Notes under the pieces: model-generated
Database searches by the model: none
What the model was told of the DNA's origin: nothing
Seen by the model: only the letters and a program-made list of their open reading frames with translations
Made by a program: the position numbers and the translations under genes
NCBI GenBank assembly: GCA_903632075.3
Contig: CAHIKZ030005409.1
Span: 330,001-394,000 of the forward strand
Direction: 5' to 3'
DNA length: 64,000 nt
Source: Acanthosepion pharaonis
Lineage: Eukaryota; Mollusca; Cephalopoda; Sepiida; Sepiidae
Shown: one piece after another, positions 37,790 through 49,359 of the stretch
How positions within the stretch are numbered: position 1 is the stretch's first letter
Layout of the letters: the number at the start of each line of letters is the position of its first letter

Positions 37790-38160
37790 CCGATCTATTA
37801 GTCACTTCAGGACGTGGGCGGTCACGGCTTCCTATCCCTTGTAGTGCTTAGTTACATTTGACCCCTTACAACGTTATACCTTGTTCATGTTATACCGTAC
37901 ATTTTTACAAGCTTGTTATGTTACATGCTGTTCCTCTCTGTGCTTCTTGCCTTCAGTATATCCTGTGTGTATTAAATTCTCTAAGCCCCTTTTCCTCATT
38001 ATGTGTCTTAGAAATTTCAACTGTCTCTTTCTAATCCTTTTCTTTTCTCATTTTCATTAATACTTCCGACCCTTGGTGTATTCTCTCAGTATTCTTTTAT
38101 AAAACACATCTCCGTTGGCTCAAGATTTCTCTTAATCTGTCACATTCGTAGACTGATATT
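37790..38160 (-). pseudogene. LINE 3' end, decayed
   Basis: On the minus strand KRQLKFLRHIMRKRGLENLIHTGYTEGKKHRE can be read in pieces, followed by remnants of the closing block (EAVTAHVLK). It is the same LINE type as 12640-12890, in opposite orientation and with more stops. Confidence 0.65.
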
Positions 38161-38430
38161 ATATAACAGATAAGCAATCTTATTTTTGTTTCCAACGAAA
38201 TTTTTATGTTTCTGAATAGCATCTTTCGCTAATCCAGTGCATCTTCGGGTATCACACGCCAAAAGTAGGAAATTTAAAGTGGTGAACAGAAGAAATTATT
38301 CTTTTTCTTTTTCTTTCGACGCAGTCTTAATATAAAGAAATTATGATTTAATAAAATTTTATTTGATCTTCATGGAAATACATAAATATTTTTCTTTCCT
38401 TGATCATACAGAGTTAAAGGATCGAAGCCA

Positions 38431-38470
38431 TACACATACACACACACACACACATACACACACACATATA
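38431..38470 (+). repeat. Imperfect (CA)n
   Basis: CA units interrupted by TA. Confidence 0.9.
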
Positions 38471-40084
38471 TTTATAAACTTTATAATCATTCTTGATTAT
38501 AATGAACATGTAATAAAATATTAAAGGCCGTCTGAAATAGTCATCGAAAGAATCAGTTTATTTTCATAAATGAAAGGAAGAAGAGAAGTATTCTGTAGAA
38601 GTTTTCTGTGTGAGTCAGCAATTTGGACATTGGAAAGTGTAGAATTTGATGTGTAGATGCTTGTCATTAAATTAAGAAATTAAGTTATTCCTTAGTGAAT
38701 TTAGATATCGCCCATTTATCCGAGTTTCAGATTCTTAAAACTTAAAACTGTTAAGATTTAAAACACATTATTACACAATGGCTCTTTAGAATTTCATTTT
38801 TGTCTTGGTTGCTTTTTCCCTAATGTTTCAGTTTACTTTTCATTTGAATTTTTTTCAGGTGCCTCTTGTATCGGTAAAGATTGAAATAAATCATTTATTT
38901 ACTGTTTGTTACAAAACTTTTCAGATATGAAAGAATATTTCAATAAAGTTTCGCTTCAACAATTTAAACGTTAACATTTTTAAGCATGCATTTTTTTCCG
39001 ATTTGTTTAAGTGAAAACTAATATCTAATGCATTTTGATCGTGTTATTAATGGTTAAAACAGATTTTCCGAATTGCTCTCTGTATAGGTGTTCGTTATTT
39101 AAAATTAGCAGAAATGTTGAATTAAATAAAATCAATTCTTTGAATTATAACTAAGTTAATCTGCAAGTTGGACATTTTGTAAATATCATTAAATTCTTTT
39201 TGCACACAGCTGTCAAATATTACAAGAAGTGTGTACCGACTGTACCAATTAAGCTTATTAAAACAGTGAATCATAGCAAGTTGGCATATATCCCAATGAA
39301 CATTCTAGCATTATTTTTTTTATTCTTTACTGATACATTGCAGTTCTCTCTATTTCTGTGGTTCATTGAGATTTGAAATACCGAAGCGTTGTGCATCTTT
39401 TGCTAAACTTCACATTCAAGCACTGTTTATCGTAATTACTACTTAAAAACATAAACTTCGAGAAAGACTTTAAATCCTCATTATGGATTCTTCTGGCAAA
39501 ACATGATATTTTTAATGAATTCGAAATGATATTTTTTAAATGGATATATTAAATATAAGCACAATAAAATAAAGTTTATTTTTTTAGATTACCCCTAACA
39601 TTAATCAGATGTAGAATATATCGCATTCAATGTTTTGCATCAAAACATAATATAGTTGAAGTCCTGCTGATAATTTCGCATCAATCACTATACTTATGAA
39701 AAAAGTTTTTATATAACAGAATCAGTTTTACCAGGAATTTTGTACATTAAAAATGACGTGTTTGAGAGTGCAAGTATAATTATTCATATCAACATTTTTA
39801 GGATGTTATATTGGAAATAATTAAGAAGCCAACGATTTAAGACAAAGCTGTGTAATTGTGCGCATTTTGTTTTTATCCCATTTTGCTGAAGAATTCATTG
39901 TAAAATGATTCAAACTTAATGATATTGTGGGCGTTTCTGGTTGTCTCTTCAGTCTGCAATTTTAGACTTTACTTTTTCTTTTAAAGCAATTTTAGACTGA
40001 CTCGTGTAAAATTTGCTTTATTTTCTTATCAGAAAGTAGCATTTTTATATCTTTGGATCCTCAAATTTTTTCTTCAAAACAACT

Positions 40085-40087
<3 letters not shown>
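38471..40087. other. Gene-free AT-rich stretch
   Basis: No recognisable feature. Confidence 0.4.

Positions 40088-40140
<53 letters not shown>
40088..40140. repeat. (TA)n
   Basis: A pure run. Confidence 0.97.
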
Positions 40141-40141
<1 letters not shown>

Positions 40142-40624
40142 CATAACTTGGTCTTGATCGCAGCCAAAGAGAAATATCTCGCAAGCATGAGAATATGTTG
40201 CCTAGCTGAACGGTTAAAGTTAAAATCAAAATTTTCTTAAACCACTTTAAAAATTCTGTATGGATTAAATAAATAGAATGCATTTTTTAAAATCAAGGCA
40301 GCTGTGTGTTGTACTATATTTGTTTGGTTTATCTTCCGTTTAATCTCATTGACCATCAAAGTTCAGAATTGTAGAGAATGTCAAGAAAATCTAATCACAA
40401 GTGAACAGTGTCTTTCAGAAATTCTCTTTGTCTCTTCCATTATGATTATTGCTGTAAGCTTTTTCAAAATTTCTCTTCGTCTTGTCATAATTTAAGTATA
40501 TGAAAAGAATGTCTGTCTTACGTTGCAATAAAGTCGGAATGTTAAGTTAATACAAGTCAATGACCAAAAGTATGCTTTGATAACAATTTTCCTTTGTTCG
40601 CGAACGCATGGCAATACAACACAG

Positions 40625-40700
40625 AACTTAAGTGTTGATGACCGAGTGGATGGTCAATCGGTTCAAAACCACTGGTCAAAAAGATAGAGAGATTCTAGTA
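40625..40700 (+). repeat. Possible tRNA-Ser/Leu-like remnant
   Basis: GATGACCGAGTGGATGGTC looks like the D arm of a class II tRNA, with GGTTCAAAACCAC 18 bases on. The later T arm is not convincing. It may be a pseudo-tRNA or SINE head. Confidence 0.25.
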
Positions 40701-42489
40701 TTGGGAGAGTTTGAAATTTTAAGAATGTGCATTTTGAATCTCTCAGTAAAAATGTCCTTATAGCATGAAATAGATATCTGCTTAGAAATAGTTTCAATGC
40801 ATCTCTATTGTCAATAAACAGAATTGAAATAGCCAGTGATTAGATTCGAAACCAAAATTAGATCGTTCTCACCCATATTTGCGTCAATGTCAGTTGTCTA
40901 TGCTTGATCGTGATGCAATGTAAATTCAGATATATTTTCCTTACCAAAAAGAACGTCCGAAATATGTACTAGGTAATCTTCCATATGCAAATGCAACCCT
41001 GTTAGAAATCCATTTTTAAAGCAAATCAACAAAAATGCAAAATGAAAGGAAAGAAACCAAAAGCAAATTGTTTTGTGTCATTTTTCATTATCATCATTCT
41101 ATGTTTCTTATCGCCACAACGTCATTGTTTTCTTTCATTTTTAAGAATAAATTATTTTAATATTTGTCTCTTTTTAAAAGAAATATCTCTAACACAATTA
41201 TGCAAAATAGACATCCATTTCTCCAGGTAGGTAGGTATTTGTATTTTTACTTAATTTCATGTAAATTAAGTCACTATACCCGCACTAATGTTACTTCCTT
41301 ATTCAGTACTTTTTCAATATATACTTTTCATATATCTATATATATATATATATACTTTTATATATAAAATATGTGTCTACGTATGTGTGTGTGAGTGGCA
41401 GTATATTAGCGAATGTATGTGCATGCAAGTGTGCTTAACAGGGAAATAGTACAAAAGATATAATCGGACTGCAGAAACTGATAGCAATCAAGGCCCATTA
41501 TGTAGAAAGATATGTATAAGCGCATCTAAGTTTAAGGAAATATCTGTAATTATAGCTGTATAACCGAGTAAAGGTCGATTTTAATCGCATGAAAATCGGT
41601 AGATAAATAATAGAAACTAAATCTGGATTTATTCGTAAGACATAAATTGTTATGAATGCGTATAAAATGCTCAGAGTTAATGTATAAATTTAAAAATGTA
41701 TATTAATTTCAAGAATGTAGTATCCTCTTTTTAAATCAGAAATAATGCATTTATAGATGCATCTCTAAGATATTTAGCTTGAAAAATATGTATGAAGCTG
41801 GAGCTATTTAATGACCAGTCTATATTTTAGAAATATATGTATATTATTTTTAGCTATATTTATTTGTACATGTTTTTTCTCTGAATATAAAAGTTTACAG
41901 ATTCAATAAATATATTTAAGAATATTAAAATATGACTGTAAGAATAACAACCTTTCTAAATCTGTTAAATAGAGACTACATGTCCCTACAAACATGGATG
42001 ATAAATTATTCATGAAATTATGTTATAAAAATGATTTATTAAAGTTAGAAATGGAAAGCTCAGCAATGACCAGACACTGTAGTCGAAAAATTTTTTAAAG
42101 AACATTCCTTCTCACCACCACCAAAAAATTATAGGTTAATTATAAATTTTCATACTGGCTTATAAATTATTTAATTGGAATGACAGGAGAGCTCCATAGG
42201 ATTTGTGCTAAGCTATTTGATTATTTCCTCTTATGAACTAATCAACTAACGGAAAAATTCCAAGATGAGCAAGTTCACCATCATATTAAGCACCTTTCAC
42301 TTACATGCCTTTACGCTGGCGGCGTTTCATTCGTTTTGATCCGTTCATTACCAGTACAGTCATTTTTTCATTACACAACAAACAACGTTTGTACAAAGAC
42401 ATAATTTTTTGTAGATTTTTATATTTTTATACTTGAATTTATTCTCTTAACTGTTGAAAAATATTGGAAGAGTTACGTCAATCATTTTG
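40701..42489. other. Gene-free AT-rich stretch
   Basis: A short (TA)n lies at about 41333-41355. No gene recognised. Confidence 0.4.

Positions 42490-42536
<47 letters not shown>
42490..42536 (+). repeat. (TTA)n
   Basis: A trinucleotide run; the leucine-rich frame over it is a repeat translation. Confidence 0.95.
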
Positions 42537-43114
42537 CTTTTTTTTTCGTTTTTAACCGGGGATCTTGCATAATGGATGTTTTCCGTCAAGTCGTGCGACA
42601 GGATAGGACATTTCGCCGAATATTTGCAATTTCATGCAACGGAGACTTGTCAAGTGATGGGATACTAATATTATTAGTAGTAGCTATACTAAACTAATAA
42701 CTTCCTTTGGAGATGAAGTGACAGTAAATCTCCAAACTGTATATTTAGTATTCTTGTTGTTTTCGGTAAATTCTATATGTTTTCTATTCTTTCACGGATT
42801 TCCAATTCTTACAACTTTTTTACAAGTCAATTCAGGACCATTCGAGGTGATTATGGATGTAGCTGATCCACTTTTTTCAATTTACTCAGCTTTATTCTTT
42901 ATTTGAATCTGTGGCCAAATGAAACATCGAAATCCACAATATGACAAATTATCATGATGAATGTCTCTGATCTTCAGGCTTTTTATAATGTTATAATCGG
43001 TGATCCGTTTGACTCAATCAACATTATAGAATAAAACAAAACAAAAAACAATGATTTTTTAAAAGATTCCCTAAGGCATTTTGGTTTTGATTATAACATG
43101 ATAAGCATGTGCAT
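42537..43114. other. Unassigned stretch
   Basis: 42550-42660 is less AT-rich than its surroundings and may be repeat-derived, but I cannot assign it. Confidence 0.3.
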
Positions 43115-43300
43115 GTGACGTGCTTTGGTTAGCGCCTCAGAACTAGGAATCGGCGAGCTAAGTTGGAATTCTAGTCGAGTTCAATACATTTCGTGTAAAT
43201 ACCATTGGAAAGGGATGAATCCATCTCTTCTTCCCCCAGTTATAGGCTAAATAGTAGGGCAACTGGGAACTTCAGCTTTGTTTGGCAACCGATCTTGAAA
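43115..43300 (+). repeat. SINE-like repeat, copy 2 (tRNA-like head kept)
   Basis: The head GGTTAGCGCCTCAGAACTAG, then GGAATTCTAGTCGAGTTCAA, looks like a tRNA with a B box near 43175. The body (CCATTGGAAAGGGATGAATCC, ATCTCTTCTTCCCCC, GTTATAGGCTAAATAG) matches 30995-31185. Confidence 0.65.
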
Positions 43301-43669
43301 AGAGGACATCTCTGAATTCAAAATCAGCAGCACTATACTTCTTACTGAAATCACAGCAATAACACCTCAGTGCAGTTATATTGCAAAATGCTAGATATTT
43401 GCACAGTTATCAGTAAATCATATCTCCCACTAGTCAATGCTTAATTTGAAATCATTTTTTAAATCACTTGTATTATTATCAAGTTTTAATTCCTAAAATG
43501 GTGCATTCATTTTTCGAAATTATTATTGTTTTTTATGTAATATTTAGTATATTACATAAAAATCATGTGAAAAAAATAGAAAAAAGAATATTGCTCTACT
43601 TTGTATTGAGCCCACTTTTAAATTAAATGTTACAAACATTGGAATTGTACTCTATTCGTTCTCAACTTG

Positions 43670-43671
<2 letters not shown>
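43301..43671. other. Unassigned stretch
   Basis: No recognisable feature. Confidence 0.35.

Positions 43672-43739
<68 letters not shown>
43672..43739. repeat. (TA)n
   Basis: A pure run between copies of the (TA)n-associated repeat. Confidence 0.97.
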
Positions 43740-43740
<1 letters not shown>

Positions 43741-43743
<3 letters not shown>

Positions 43744-43790
43744 CGCTCTATACTGATACTAGCACTTTATCCAATAAATATAGCACAACT
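43741..43790 (-). repeat. (TA)n-associated short repeat, copy 2
   Basis: The reverse complement reads TGTGCTATATTTATTGGATAAAG, then a TATCAG and TAGAGCGTATG part, matching 22618-22680. Confidence 0.7.
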
Positions 43791-43879
43791 TAAGACTATA
43801 TATATATATGAATAAAATATGTATGCATTGAAATATATAGATATATATATATATATGCAATTTTTGTATATATTATTTA

Positions 43880-43935
43880 TATATTATATATGCGTGGTAC
43901 TTATTGGAAAGCGCTCAATATCAGTGATAGAGCTA
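43880..43935 (+). repeat. (TA)n-associated short repeat, copy 3
   Basis: TTATTGGAAAGCGCTCAATA, then TCAGTGATAGAGC. It stands in opposite orientation to copy 2, with TA-rich sequence between, so the pair forms an inverted arrangement. Confidence 0.65.
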
Positions 43936-44519
43936 ACATATTTAGTTCGATTGATGTGAGTTTGTGACCCTGGGTTTTACGCTATTTGTGCTCGTCAGAA
44001 AAACTGAATAATTTTTTAATTTTGCATTTATTTATGGTGTTTTTATGGTTGTGGGAGTAAAAATTGTCGTCGGAACGCTACTCATACGTACGCAGACATA
44101 CAAACACGCACGTTTACGCATTACAGCTCACACAGAGATAAACATATATGAACAGTGTGGGAATGTGCGTATATGTGCATCCATGTGTCGTTGCATGCAT
44201 ACATATGCAATTGATTACTGTATTTAATGTTGGATCGTGTAGCGAACTTCTTTCGCAAGTCTCTATCTTCGTTTATCTTGTTCACGGAATAATGTTTTCT
44301 CGCACACAGATATATACGTATGCATGCGCTTTCACACATCTTTTTTCCGTCTGTTTTTTTTTTAATCTTAAGATGGGCTCTGTGTAAAACTATGGTAGGT
44401 AAAATTGTTATTATTTGTTAATTTTTAATTTTTTAATACTGTTTGTATATTCTAAAGTCGGTTATTTGATTTTTTTTTCGGCGATTGCGTTCATGTAAAT
44501 GTTAGAAACTCCAATTTAT
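43936..44519. other. Unassigned stretch
   Basis: Overlapping frames on both strands (44045-44387) show no known resemblance. Confidence 0.35.
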
Positions 44520-44699
44520 AATACTTATTGGTGTTTATGCGGTGGTATTAATTTTCCTGGGGTGGAGGAAGTATAATTGTGGACTGATGCGGTAACAGTA
44601 ATTGTGGTGCGGTAGTAATTGTGTACTAATGTGGCAATGGTAATTGTGATGCGGTAGTAATAGTGGGTGGAGCGGGTATGATAACAACAATTGTGGCAG

Positions 44700-44700
<1 letters not shown>
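44520..44700 (+). repeat. Degenerate minisatellite
   Basis: Repeated words TGCGGTAACAGTAATTGTGG, TGCGGTAGTAATTGTG, TGTGGCAATGGTAATTGTGA and TGCGGTAGTAATAGTGG give a unit of roughly 18 bp with a higher period near 52 bp. It ends at a (TA)n tract. Confidence 0.75.

Positions 44701-44701
<1 letters not shown>

Positions 44702-44761
<60 letters not shown>
44702..44761. repeat. (TA)n
   Basis: A pure run. Confidence 0.97.
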
Positions 44762-44763
<2 letters not shown>

Positions 44764-45254
44764 ATATGCATTCATTATTGTCGAAGACAATAATGAACAC
44801 TACAATATTTTTCATAGTTTTCAGTTGAATAATATGTCCAACATTTCTAAACATTTAAACAACATACCTGTCTATATTAGCAATTCAGAAAAAATCTTGA
44901 CAAAAATACTTCTATACATTTTTATGTACTAAAACAAAAATAAACAAAACCTAAAAATTCTCGAATCTATCTATATTAAAAAATTGAAACCAAACCTTAA
45001 TAAAATTAATTACGAATACTCCACAAATGTTTTAGAATGTGTACAATAGATAGTTTGAAATGACAAGGTTGGCACTAATAGGTTTTTTACTACTTATTTC
45101 GTAAAAAACTATACACAGCCATACTTAGTTACCTCCCCTTAAATGGTGTTACGCACTGACAGCGTTTTTCCCTCCACAAGTAAGAAAATTAACTTTCAGC
45201 TGAACACAAGAATTTTGTCTTCAAATATAATAAATGCTACAATATTTGTCTTGC
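44762..45254. other. Unassigned stretch left of a PLE start
   Basis: No coding recognised. Confidence 0.35.
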
Positions 45255-45315
45255 AATAAACAATATCCTGATGATGACATTGTGCTATGTCGAAAGTACT
45301 CGGAATAAAAGAAAT
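45255..45315 (+). ncRNA. Hammerhead-ribozyme candidate
   Basis: CTGATGA (45268-45274), stem II GACAT with ATGTC (45276-45280 / 45287-45291), GAAA (45292-45295), then a minimal stem III AG-TA-CT and a cleavable CUC ending at 45301. This fits all core rules of a type I hammerhead. Stem I is weak (GGAAU against AUAUC has a mismatch). PLE ends are known to carry such minimal ribozymes. Confidence 0.6.
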
Positions 45316-45420
45316 ATGTATCAACACGGCGCCTTCTCTCATCCTTCAATGACGACACCAAAAAGCTTATCCGTGAATATGAAAGGATCCAATTGAAAAT
45401 AAGTAGACAGAATTATTGAA
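45316..45420 (+). pseudogene. PLE N-terminal coding fragment (putative)
   Basis: Directly after the ribozyme candidate an open stretch reads STRRLLSSFNDDTKKLIREY, then ERIQLKISRQ, and ends at TGA near 45419. Its place, and the KLIREYERIQ style, resemble the start of a PLE polyprotein. Nothing further downstream is readable. Confidence 0.4.
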
Positions 45421-45436
45421 CGAAACATGTCTCAGG

Positions 45437-45474
45437 CTGTGTGTGTGTGTGTGCGCACGCGCGCTCGTGTGTGG
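45437..45474 (+). repeat. (TG)n/(CG) tract
   Basis: TG units with a GCGCACGCGCGC interior. Confidence 0.9.
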
Positions 45475-45607
45475 TCTATATAGGTTTGTGTACGTGCTAC
45501 TATTTACAGAAATACACGCATACACACGGGTAACTTAAGTGCACATACTTTGGATATTCTATTCATATTTTAAATTCAGTTGAATGTAGTTTATGTATCT
45601 CTATTAT

Positions 45608-45632
45608 TAATGGGAAGTAATACTTCCCATTA
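45608..45632. repeat. Short palindrome
   Basis: TAATGGGAAGTA faces TACTTCCCATTA with one spacer base. Confidence 0.85.
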
Positions 45633-45831
45633 GTAAACGAGGTACAATAAAAGTCTTGCTCTGATTTACACGCATCAATAAACAAAGGAAATGAAATTTA
45701 AAAAAATAAAAATTCGAATTCGTTTAAAGCGATAAAAATATCGGAAAAGATAAAAAAGGACATTTTAACCTCTTTACAAACAATTTAACTGAATCTGTAA
45801 CAACAGTACTTAATCAGGCGAAAACAGAATA

Positions 45832-45903
45832 CACAGTGGGAGGAAACAAATATTCGTACACATAAAATTTTTAATTTATTGTATATCCAACTAATGAATA
45901 AAC
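45832..45903 (+). repeat. Left terminal inverted repeat of the Tc1-like element
   Basis: It pairs with 47190-47265. The right copy has a few extra bases (GTT) after GGAGGA. Confidence 0.85.
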
Positions 45904-46159
45904 ATACTTTTCATATAATTAACTCTACACAGATGCATAATAAAGAAATATGCGTAGAAAACGGAAAAAATTGATTTAATAGAAATAAATCCCATTTATC
46001 CATTTTAATGAGTTAAAAATATTCGAAAAATGCAAATTTCAGATTTTTAAACTTTTAAATTGTTTTAATACACTAGATTTATCACTAGTCATTTTAGCCT
46101 AAAAAATACAAACAGAACATTTTGTAATTGATATTCGTGCAAGAAATTTCACCATTGCA

Positions 46160-47000
46160 AGAGGTAAAGAATTGACAATTTTGCAAAAAGAACTGATTGT
46201 TGAACTTTGGAAAAAGATAAAAGTTACAGGAAAATCTCAAACAACTTGAAAATTCCATTTACTACCATTAATTCATTCCTTGCAAGGTATAAAAACTCTA
46301 AACTCTTGAAAACCAAAGAAGAACATGTGCTCTTCAACATCTTCGTGGAAATTAATGCATCAAATTAAACAAAATCCAAGAGTTGCAGGATGATTTGCTT
46401 TCACCAGGAATCTGTATCACTAAATAGACAATAAACACTATTCATAGGAACAATCTAAAGTCACGCTCCCCTCGGAAATGCTATTGAAAAGATAGAATGA
46501 TGCCAGGTTGAAATTCGTTCGTGAACATAAGGATAAGGAAAAATTGTATTAGGAAAGAGTATTATGGACAGACGAAACCAAAATCGAGTTGTTTGAACGT
46601 AATTCATCATGGTTTGGAGATATTTTTCTGCAAAAGGTACTGGCAACATAAGAGAATGAATGCTGCAGCATATCAAAATATTTTGGAAGCAAATTTAATG
46701 ATTTCGATTGAAAATCTTGAACTTCTTCCTGGTTAGATTTTCCGACAAGATGATAATCTTGCACACTGCAAAATCTACGAAGAAATGGCTTGCAGGAAAT
46801 AATGTAAATATCCTGAAATAGACAAATCATTTACAGATTTAAGCCCAACCGAGAATCTGTGGCGTTATTTGAAAATTCAAATCCAATCAAGAATTCCAAC
46901 AAACATCCCGAATCCGAAGACCATACACGAAGAAGAATGGAACAAAATACCAACTAAAATTTGCAAATCATTAATTGAGAACTACAAGAAGTAGGTTGTT
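46160..47000 (+). pseudogene. Tc1-like transposase, broken
   Basis: It would cut and join element ends at TA. Readable blocks: KELTILQKELIVELWKKIK (N-terminal HTH region, about 46170), VLWTDETKIELFE (first catalytic D, about 46560), KRMNAAAYQNILEANLM (46640-46700), FRQDDNLAH (second D, about 46740), and SPTENLWRYLKIQI, then EEWNKIPTKICKSLIENY (catalytic E, about 46850-46990). The DDE residues are all kept, but stops and frameshifts, and loss of the GGGSVMVWG block, prevent translation as one protein. Confidence 0.85.
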
Positions 47001-47189
47001 GTAGAAGTGAATAATGACTGTTCTACAGAGTATTAAATGAAGATTATGTATTCTTTTTTGTATTGTACGAATACTTTTTCACCTATTAAAATGAATATAT
47101 GGGATTTATGTCTGTTAAATCAATTTTTTTATGTTTTCAATGCATATTTAGTTATACATCTGTTTACAGTTAATTATATGGAAATTATA

Positions 47190-47265
47190 TTTATTCATTA
47201 GTTGGAAATAAAATAAATTAAGAATTTGTATGTGTACGAATATTTGTTTAACTCCTCCGCCACTA
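47190..47265 (-). repeat. Right terminal inverted repeat of the Tc1-like element
   Basis: It reads on the minus strand like the left end; see 45832-45903. Confidence 0.85.
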
Positions 47266-47599
47266 TACGCGAGTTTATACACGCATACTCTCTCACAGAC
47301 GCATATGTTATGCACAAAATCTTCATAAAAAATTAGGGATTTAATTTTCAAGTGCGTGTTGAAAATTTCTAGGTTCTCTCAAGATGCCCCCCTCCCCAAC
47401 AAAAATCTAATCTTTGCTTATTTAGTTTGATTATGCGAAGGAGATACTGAAACGTTCTCGTCAGGTCCTGTCGACAGTATTTCAGCATCCCCCTTCCCAT
47501 AATTTAAACATATAACATATGCATTTTCAAAATAAATTATAGTGATCTGATATCCTCTCATTCACATAAGTCAATAACTACACACAATCCGGAAATAGT

Positions 47600-47601
<2 letters not shown>

Positions 47602-47677
<76 letters not shown>

Positions 47678-47830
47678 TCTGTGTGTGTGTGTGTGTGTGC
47701 GCGTGCGTATGTGTGTAATTATTATAGGCCTCTCTCTCTTTCTTTCTCTCTCTCTCTATATATATATATATGTCTGTGTGTGCGTATGTGTGTAATTATT
47801 ATAGGCCTCTCTCTCTCTCTCTCTCTCTAA
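47602..47830 (+). repeat. (TA)n(TG)n(CT)n cluster with internal duplication
   Basis: TA to 47675, TG to about 47717, CT to about 47757. The unit GTATGTGTGTAATTATTATA + GGCCTCTCTCT then occurs a second time (about 47785-47828). The duplicated unit includes unique bases, so it copied as a block. Confidence 0.9.
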
Positions 47831-48130
47831 TATATGTATAAAGAAATTGTGATCGTAGGAATCAACACTGCACGGGAGTGTCAATTTCATGCTATCTCCA
47901 AACCAAGTGCCACTACTCCTTTAGCGAACTGTGATATACTGTGATATAGCGGGCTTTGTATATAAGTCCCGAGGAGATTAAGGGAATTGGGGAGAGAAGG
48001 AACCGGCTCTTCTTAGTTTCTTTTCTTTATGAATCATGCTGAGGCTTATTTACTGTTATGACCACGAGATTATTTATGGTAGTCGAGTGGTTGGAGGAAG
48101 TGTGAATGCAGGGTTTCTGGTCGTGAACTC

Positions 48131-48132
<2 letters not shown>
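47831..48132. other. Unassigned, repeat-like
   Basis: 47860-48010 is less AT-rich. Between microsatellites it may be an unrecognised repeat. No gene seen. Confidence 0.3.

Positions 48133-48213
<81 letters not shown>
48133..48213. repeat. (TA)n
   Basis: A pure run of about 80 bp, followed by TG units. Confidence 0.97.
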
Positions 48214-48225
<12 letters not shown>

Positions 48226-48415
48226 TTATTTATTTGTTTATTCCTTGATATTGTTTATTTATTTGGTTTGCGTATTTTTCATAAAAAAATAGATACATAA
48301 GGAATGCTGGTTGGAGTAAAGTCGTTTAAATATTGTTTATATTAAAATAAACATAGCAGCGTTGGAATTCATTTACTAAAGTAGAAAATGCTTGTATGTT
48401 CCTTTGGATACTTCA

Positions 48416-48498
48416 CATTCTTTTTTTCTTTCACTCTAGCTATAATTACTTCACGTTAGTAAAGTAATTATAGCTAGAATGAAAGAAAAAAAAGAATG
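48416..48498. repeat. Long hairpin, 36-bp arms
   Basis: The left arm (48416-48451) and right arm (48462-48498) are near-perfect reverse complements around a 10-base loop. Core shared word: TAGCTATAATTACTT. No coding or known terminal repeat is attached. Confidence 0.93.
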
Positions 48499-49098
48499 AA
48501 ACAATAAAAATTGTGACAGTTTAAGAAACAAGGAAATTCTTAAGAAACAGTTGGACTGAAAAAGTTCTAACGAACATTTTTAGTACTATTGGGTCAAGTG
48601 TACAAATTGGAATCAAAATTACAATATTTCACGTTAAGGACTCGAATAAGTTTTCAGAACGTACACACTAAAACACGCATACTCAAACACATATTCACAT
48701 AAATATGCACACACATACACAAGAGACACTCTGAAAGAAATGCCTCCTATTTTCGATATCAGATGATGGTGTTAATGGCAAGGTTGTAAAATTAAATCTT
48801 CTCCACAATAATCAAATATTTTCGTTTACCTTATCTGGTAAATGATCGTCTGATATGAAAGCTTGTACAAAACATAAGTCTTTCATTTAATTCCCTTTTT
48901 TGAAAATAGTTGAACACATTGGTATTTATTGACGTTGATGAAGGTTTCCGGAGATCAAAGAATGAATATGAGCACGGTTAGGGAGTGGTTAATGCATTTG
49001 AGCAGTAGCAGCAGCCATATGTAACAAGCCAAATACACGCCGTACCTGCACATCATCGCTAGCAAAATAGGAGATAATTCTTTCAGAGCGTTCTTTTT

Positions 49099-49102
<4 letters not shown>

Positions 49103-49186
<84 letters not shown>
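49103..49186. repeat. (TA)n
   Basis: A pure run of about 84 bp. Confidence 0.97.
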
Positions 49187-49190
<4 letters not shown>

Positions 49191-49359
49191 CGTCAACTTC
49201 ATAAAATTTGGTAAGGAAATTTAAATGTTTTACGTCGACGTCAATAATGTTATAGACAGAAACGAGGAAACAAAAAATGAAATTGATTTCACTATTGCTG
49301 ATATTTCCAATTGGAAATATCAATAAAAAAAAGGGAGATAAGCCAATAAATAGAGATGT

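Larger units (their letters stand above)
45832..47265 (+). mobile_element. Tc1-like DNA transposon with both terminal repeats
   Basis: Ends CACAGTGGGAGGAAACAAATATTCG (left) and, inverted, TAGTGGCGGAGGAGTTAAACA (right) sit next to TA dinucleotides at 45830 and 47266, the Tc1/mariner target. The inverted repeats continue with TTCGTACACATA, TTAATTTATT and CCAACTAATGAATAAA for about 70 bp. Length of 1.43 kb is normal for Tc1-like elements. Confidence 0.9.

Noticed and set aside
42464..42906. Plus-strand frames at 42464-42697 and 42718-42906 as a membrane protein
   Set aside because: The leucine run is a (TTA)n translation, and the rest has no start context or family resemblance.
44045..44387. 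Small overlapping frames with many H, Y and C residues
   Set aside because: They come from degenerate ACATA/CACA-rich sequence on both strands and share no motif with known cysteine-rich peptides.
44525..44854. Minus-strand frame rich in H, Y and T
   Set aside because: It is produced by a (TA)n tract plus a minisatellite; no family resemblance.
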